From: DATIGJ01 sp035644155
Lineage (GTDB): Bacteria > Patescibacteriota > Microgenomatia > Levybacterales > UBA12049
Reading direction: 5' to 3'
Assembly: GCA_035644155.1 (NCBI GenBank)
Contig: DASQPC010000107.1
Span: 1 to 6,255 of the forward strand
Length of the DNA stretch: 6,255 nt
Shown: positions 5,446 to 6,255 of the stretch, in pieces
Numbering within the stretch: the stretch's first letter is position 1
Layout of the letters: each line of letters begins with the position of its first letter
The notes under the pieces: generated by a model
What the model was told of the DNA's origin: nothing
What the model saw: only the letters and a program-made list of their open reading frames with translations
The model's database searches: none
Made by a program: the position numbers and the translations under genes

Positions 5446-6255
5446 ATGAATTTAAGTGTTGGAATTGGGATAATAGGGACGGGGAATATTGCGGATAATG
5501 GTCATGCTCCTGCTATCAAAGAGTTAGCTGGTGTAAAGCTCGTTGCAGTACTTTCTCGTGATCAAATACGCGGCAGAGAATTTTTAGCAAAACATCACTC
5601 ACTGGACGCTGTAGTTCATACTTCTTTACAAAGCTTTGCTTCAGATCCAACTATCGATATTGCAATAGTTTGCTCTCCTGATAGACTGCATGTATCACAC
5701 GTTGCTGCATGTCTTGAGGCTGAAAAAAACGTACTCGTTGAAAAACCTCTGACAACTTCTTTGGAAGATGCGCAGATGCTTGTGAAACTCGCAGATGCAA
5801 AAAATCTGACACTTGCGACAGGATTTCATCTGCGATCACATGTAGGTCATAGAGCACTTTATGCAAGAATTGCCGACGGTAAAGAAATTGGTTCACTCAG
5901 ACACATACGAGTTATTTGGGGATTTCCTCAAGCAGATGACTCTAATTGGCGAGCGAGAGAATACCTCGCTTTGTGGTGGTCGCTTGCAGCAGTAGGTTCG
6001 CACTGTATTGATCTTGTAAGATGGTTCGGCAGTGATATGAAAGATTGGAAGCAATTTTTTTCTGTAATTAGTAATGATGTGTGGCATGGACCACATGATG
6101 AAACAGCAATGATTGCTGGTCAATTCTCTTCAGGGGTAACGGTTGAAATAGTAAGTTCGGTGCAATTTGGTCCATATACCAGAATTGAACTTTTTGGAAA
6201 TAAAGGAACAGCTATTTGTGAGGATACACTGGGGCGTAAAGGAGCTGGAGATATT
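5446..6255 (+). CDS. Gfo/Idh/MocA-family NAD(P)-dependent oxidoreductase, 3' end cut by window edge
   Basis: The frame is open for 270 codons to the right edge; family members are usually about 330-380 residues, so perhaps a fifth or more is missing. The N-terminal Rossmann fold begins GIGIIGTGNIA, with the GxGxxA dinucleotide-binding motif at residues 11-16. The family EKP motif is VLVEKPL (E99-K100-P101), where K100 is the expected catalytic or substrate-binding lysine. A VGSHCIDLVRWFG segment (183-195) supplies H186, matching the family's GxHxxD region. The aspartate normally four residues before this histidine is alanine (A182), so substrate or chemistry may differ from sugar dehydrogenases such as glucose-fructose oxidoreductase or inositol dehydrogenase. 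The ATG at 5446 has AGGA at 5432-5435 as a modest ribosome binding site. The substrate is unknown, and its downstream neighbours are outside the window. Confidence 0.88.
   Translation, partial: MNLSVGIGIIGTGNIADNGHAPAIKELAGVKLVAVLSRDQIRGREFLAKHHSLDAVVHTSLQSFASDPTIDIAIVCSPDRLHVSHVAACLEAEKNVLVEKPLTTSLEDAQMLVKLADAKNLTLATGFHLRSHVGHRALYARIADGKEIGSLRHIRVIWGFPQADDSNWRAREYLALWWSLAAVGSHCIDLVRWFGSDMKDWKQFFSVISNDVWHGPHDETAMIAGQFSSGVTVEIVSSVQFGPYTRIELFGNKGTAICEDTLGRKGAGDI

Noticed and set aside
1..6255. CRISPR arrays, tRNA or rRNA genes
   Set aside because: No regularly spaced direct repeats, tRNA cloverleaf or rRNA-like sequence was seen on either strand. The 5312-5379 fold has two arms inside a closing stem, but no tRNA-like conserved bases.

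Overview
This is a low-GC, gene-dense bacterial window with five coding regions, two of them cut by the window edges, and one insertion sequence. The bacterial reading rests on sigma-70-type -10 hexamers, fused membrane/ATPase ABC half-transporters and an IS110-family transposase. The lineage cannot be fixed from sequence alone. Near-absent ribosome binding sites on several host genes, plus a membrane-anchored protein whose anchor runs into a Thr/Pro/Ser linker, resemble Candidate Phyla Radiation (Microgenomates-like) genomes, but this is a weak inference.

Layout. Positions 1-124 (minus) hold the start of a membrane-anchored protein of unknown function. A 120-base divergent promoter region follows. 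Positions 245-3716 (plus) are a two-gene operon encoding a heterodimeric ABC exporter. The first subunit has a degenerate catalytic site (Asp for Glu after Walker B, Gln for the H-loop His) and an intact LSGGQ signature. The second has intact catalytic residues and an altered signature (ISLGQ). Together they predict one degenerate and one competent ATP site, as in TM287/288, LmrCD and BmrCD. Convergent to the operon, with a 3-base gap, is a small VOC (glyoxalase/bleomycin-resistance fold) protein on the minus strand (3720-4142). Its promoter is placed so that the mRNA may be leaderless.

Positions about 4200-5398 are an IS110-family element. It has a DEDD transposase (4271-5257), a 13-bp inverted repeat near each end (4202-4214 and 5383-5395), a short left end that folds over the transposase ribosome binding site, and a highly structured non-coding right end (about 5202-5382). 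This matches the IS1111-type arrangement, in which the guide (bridge/seek) RNA lies downstream of the transposase. It is the most interesting part of the window. The element sits between the divergently oriented VOC gene and a Gfo/Idh/MocA-family oxidoreductase (5446 to the right edge, incomplete), directly against the latter's extended -10 promoter.

Three host promoters share the same extended -10 core (TGTTATA[C/A]T) with no recognisable -35 box. The exporter genes act together. No functional link between the exporter, VOC protein and oxidoreductase can be shown from this window.
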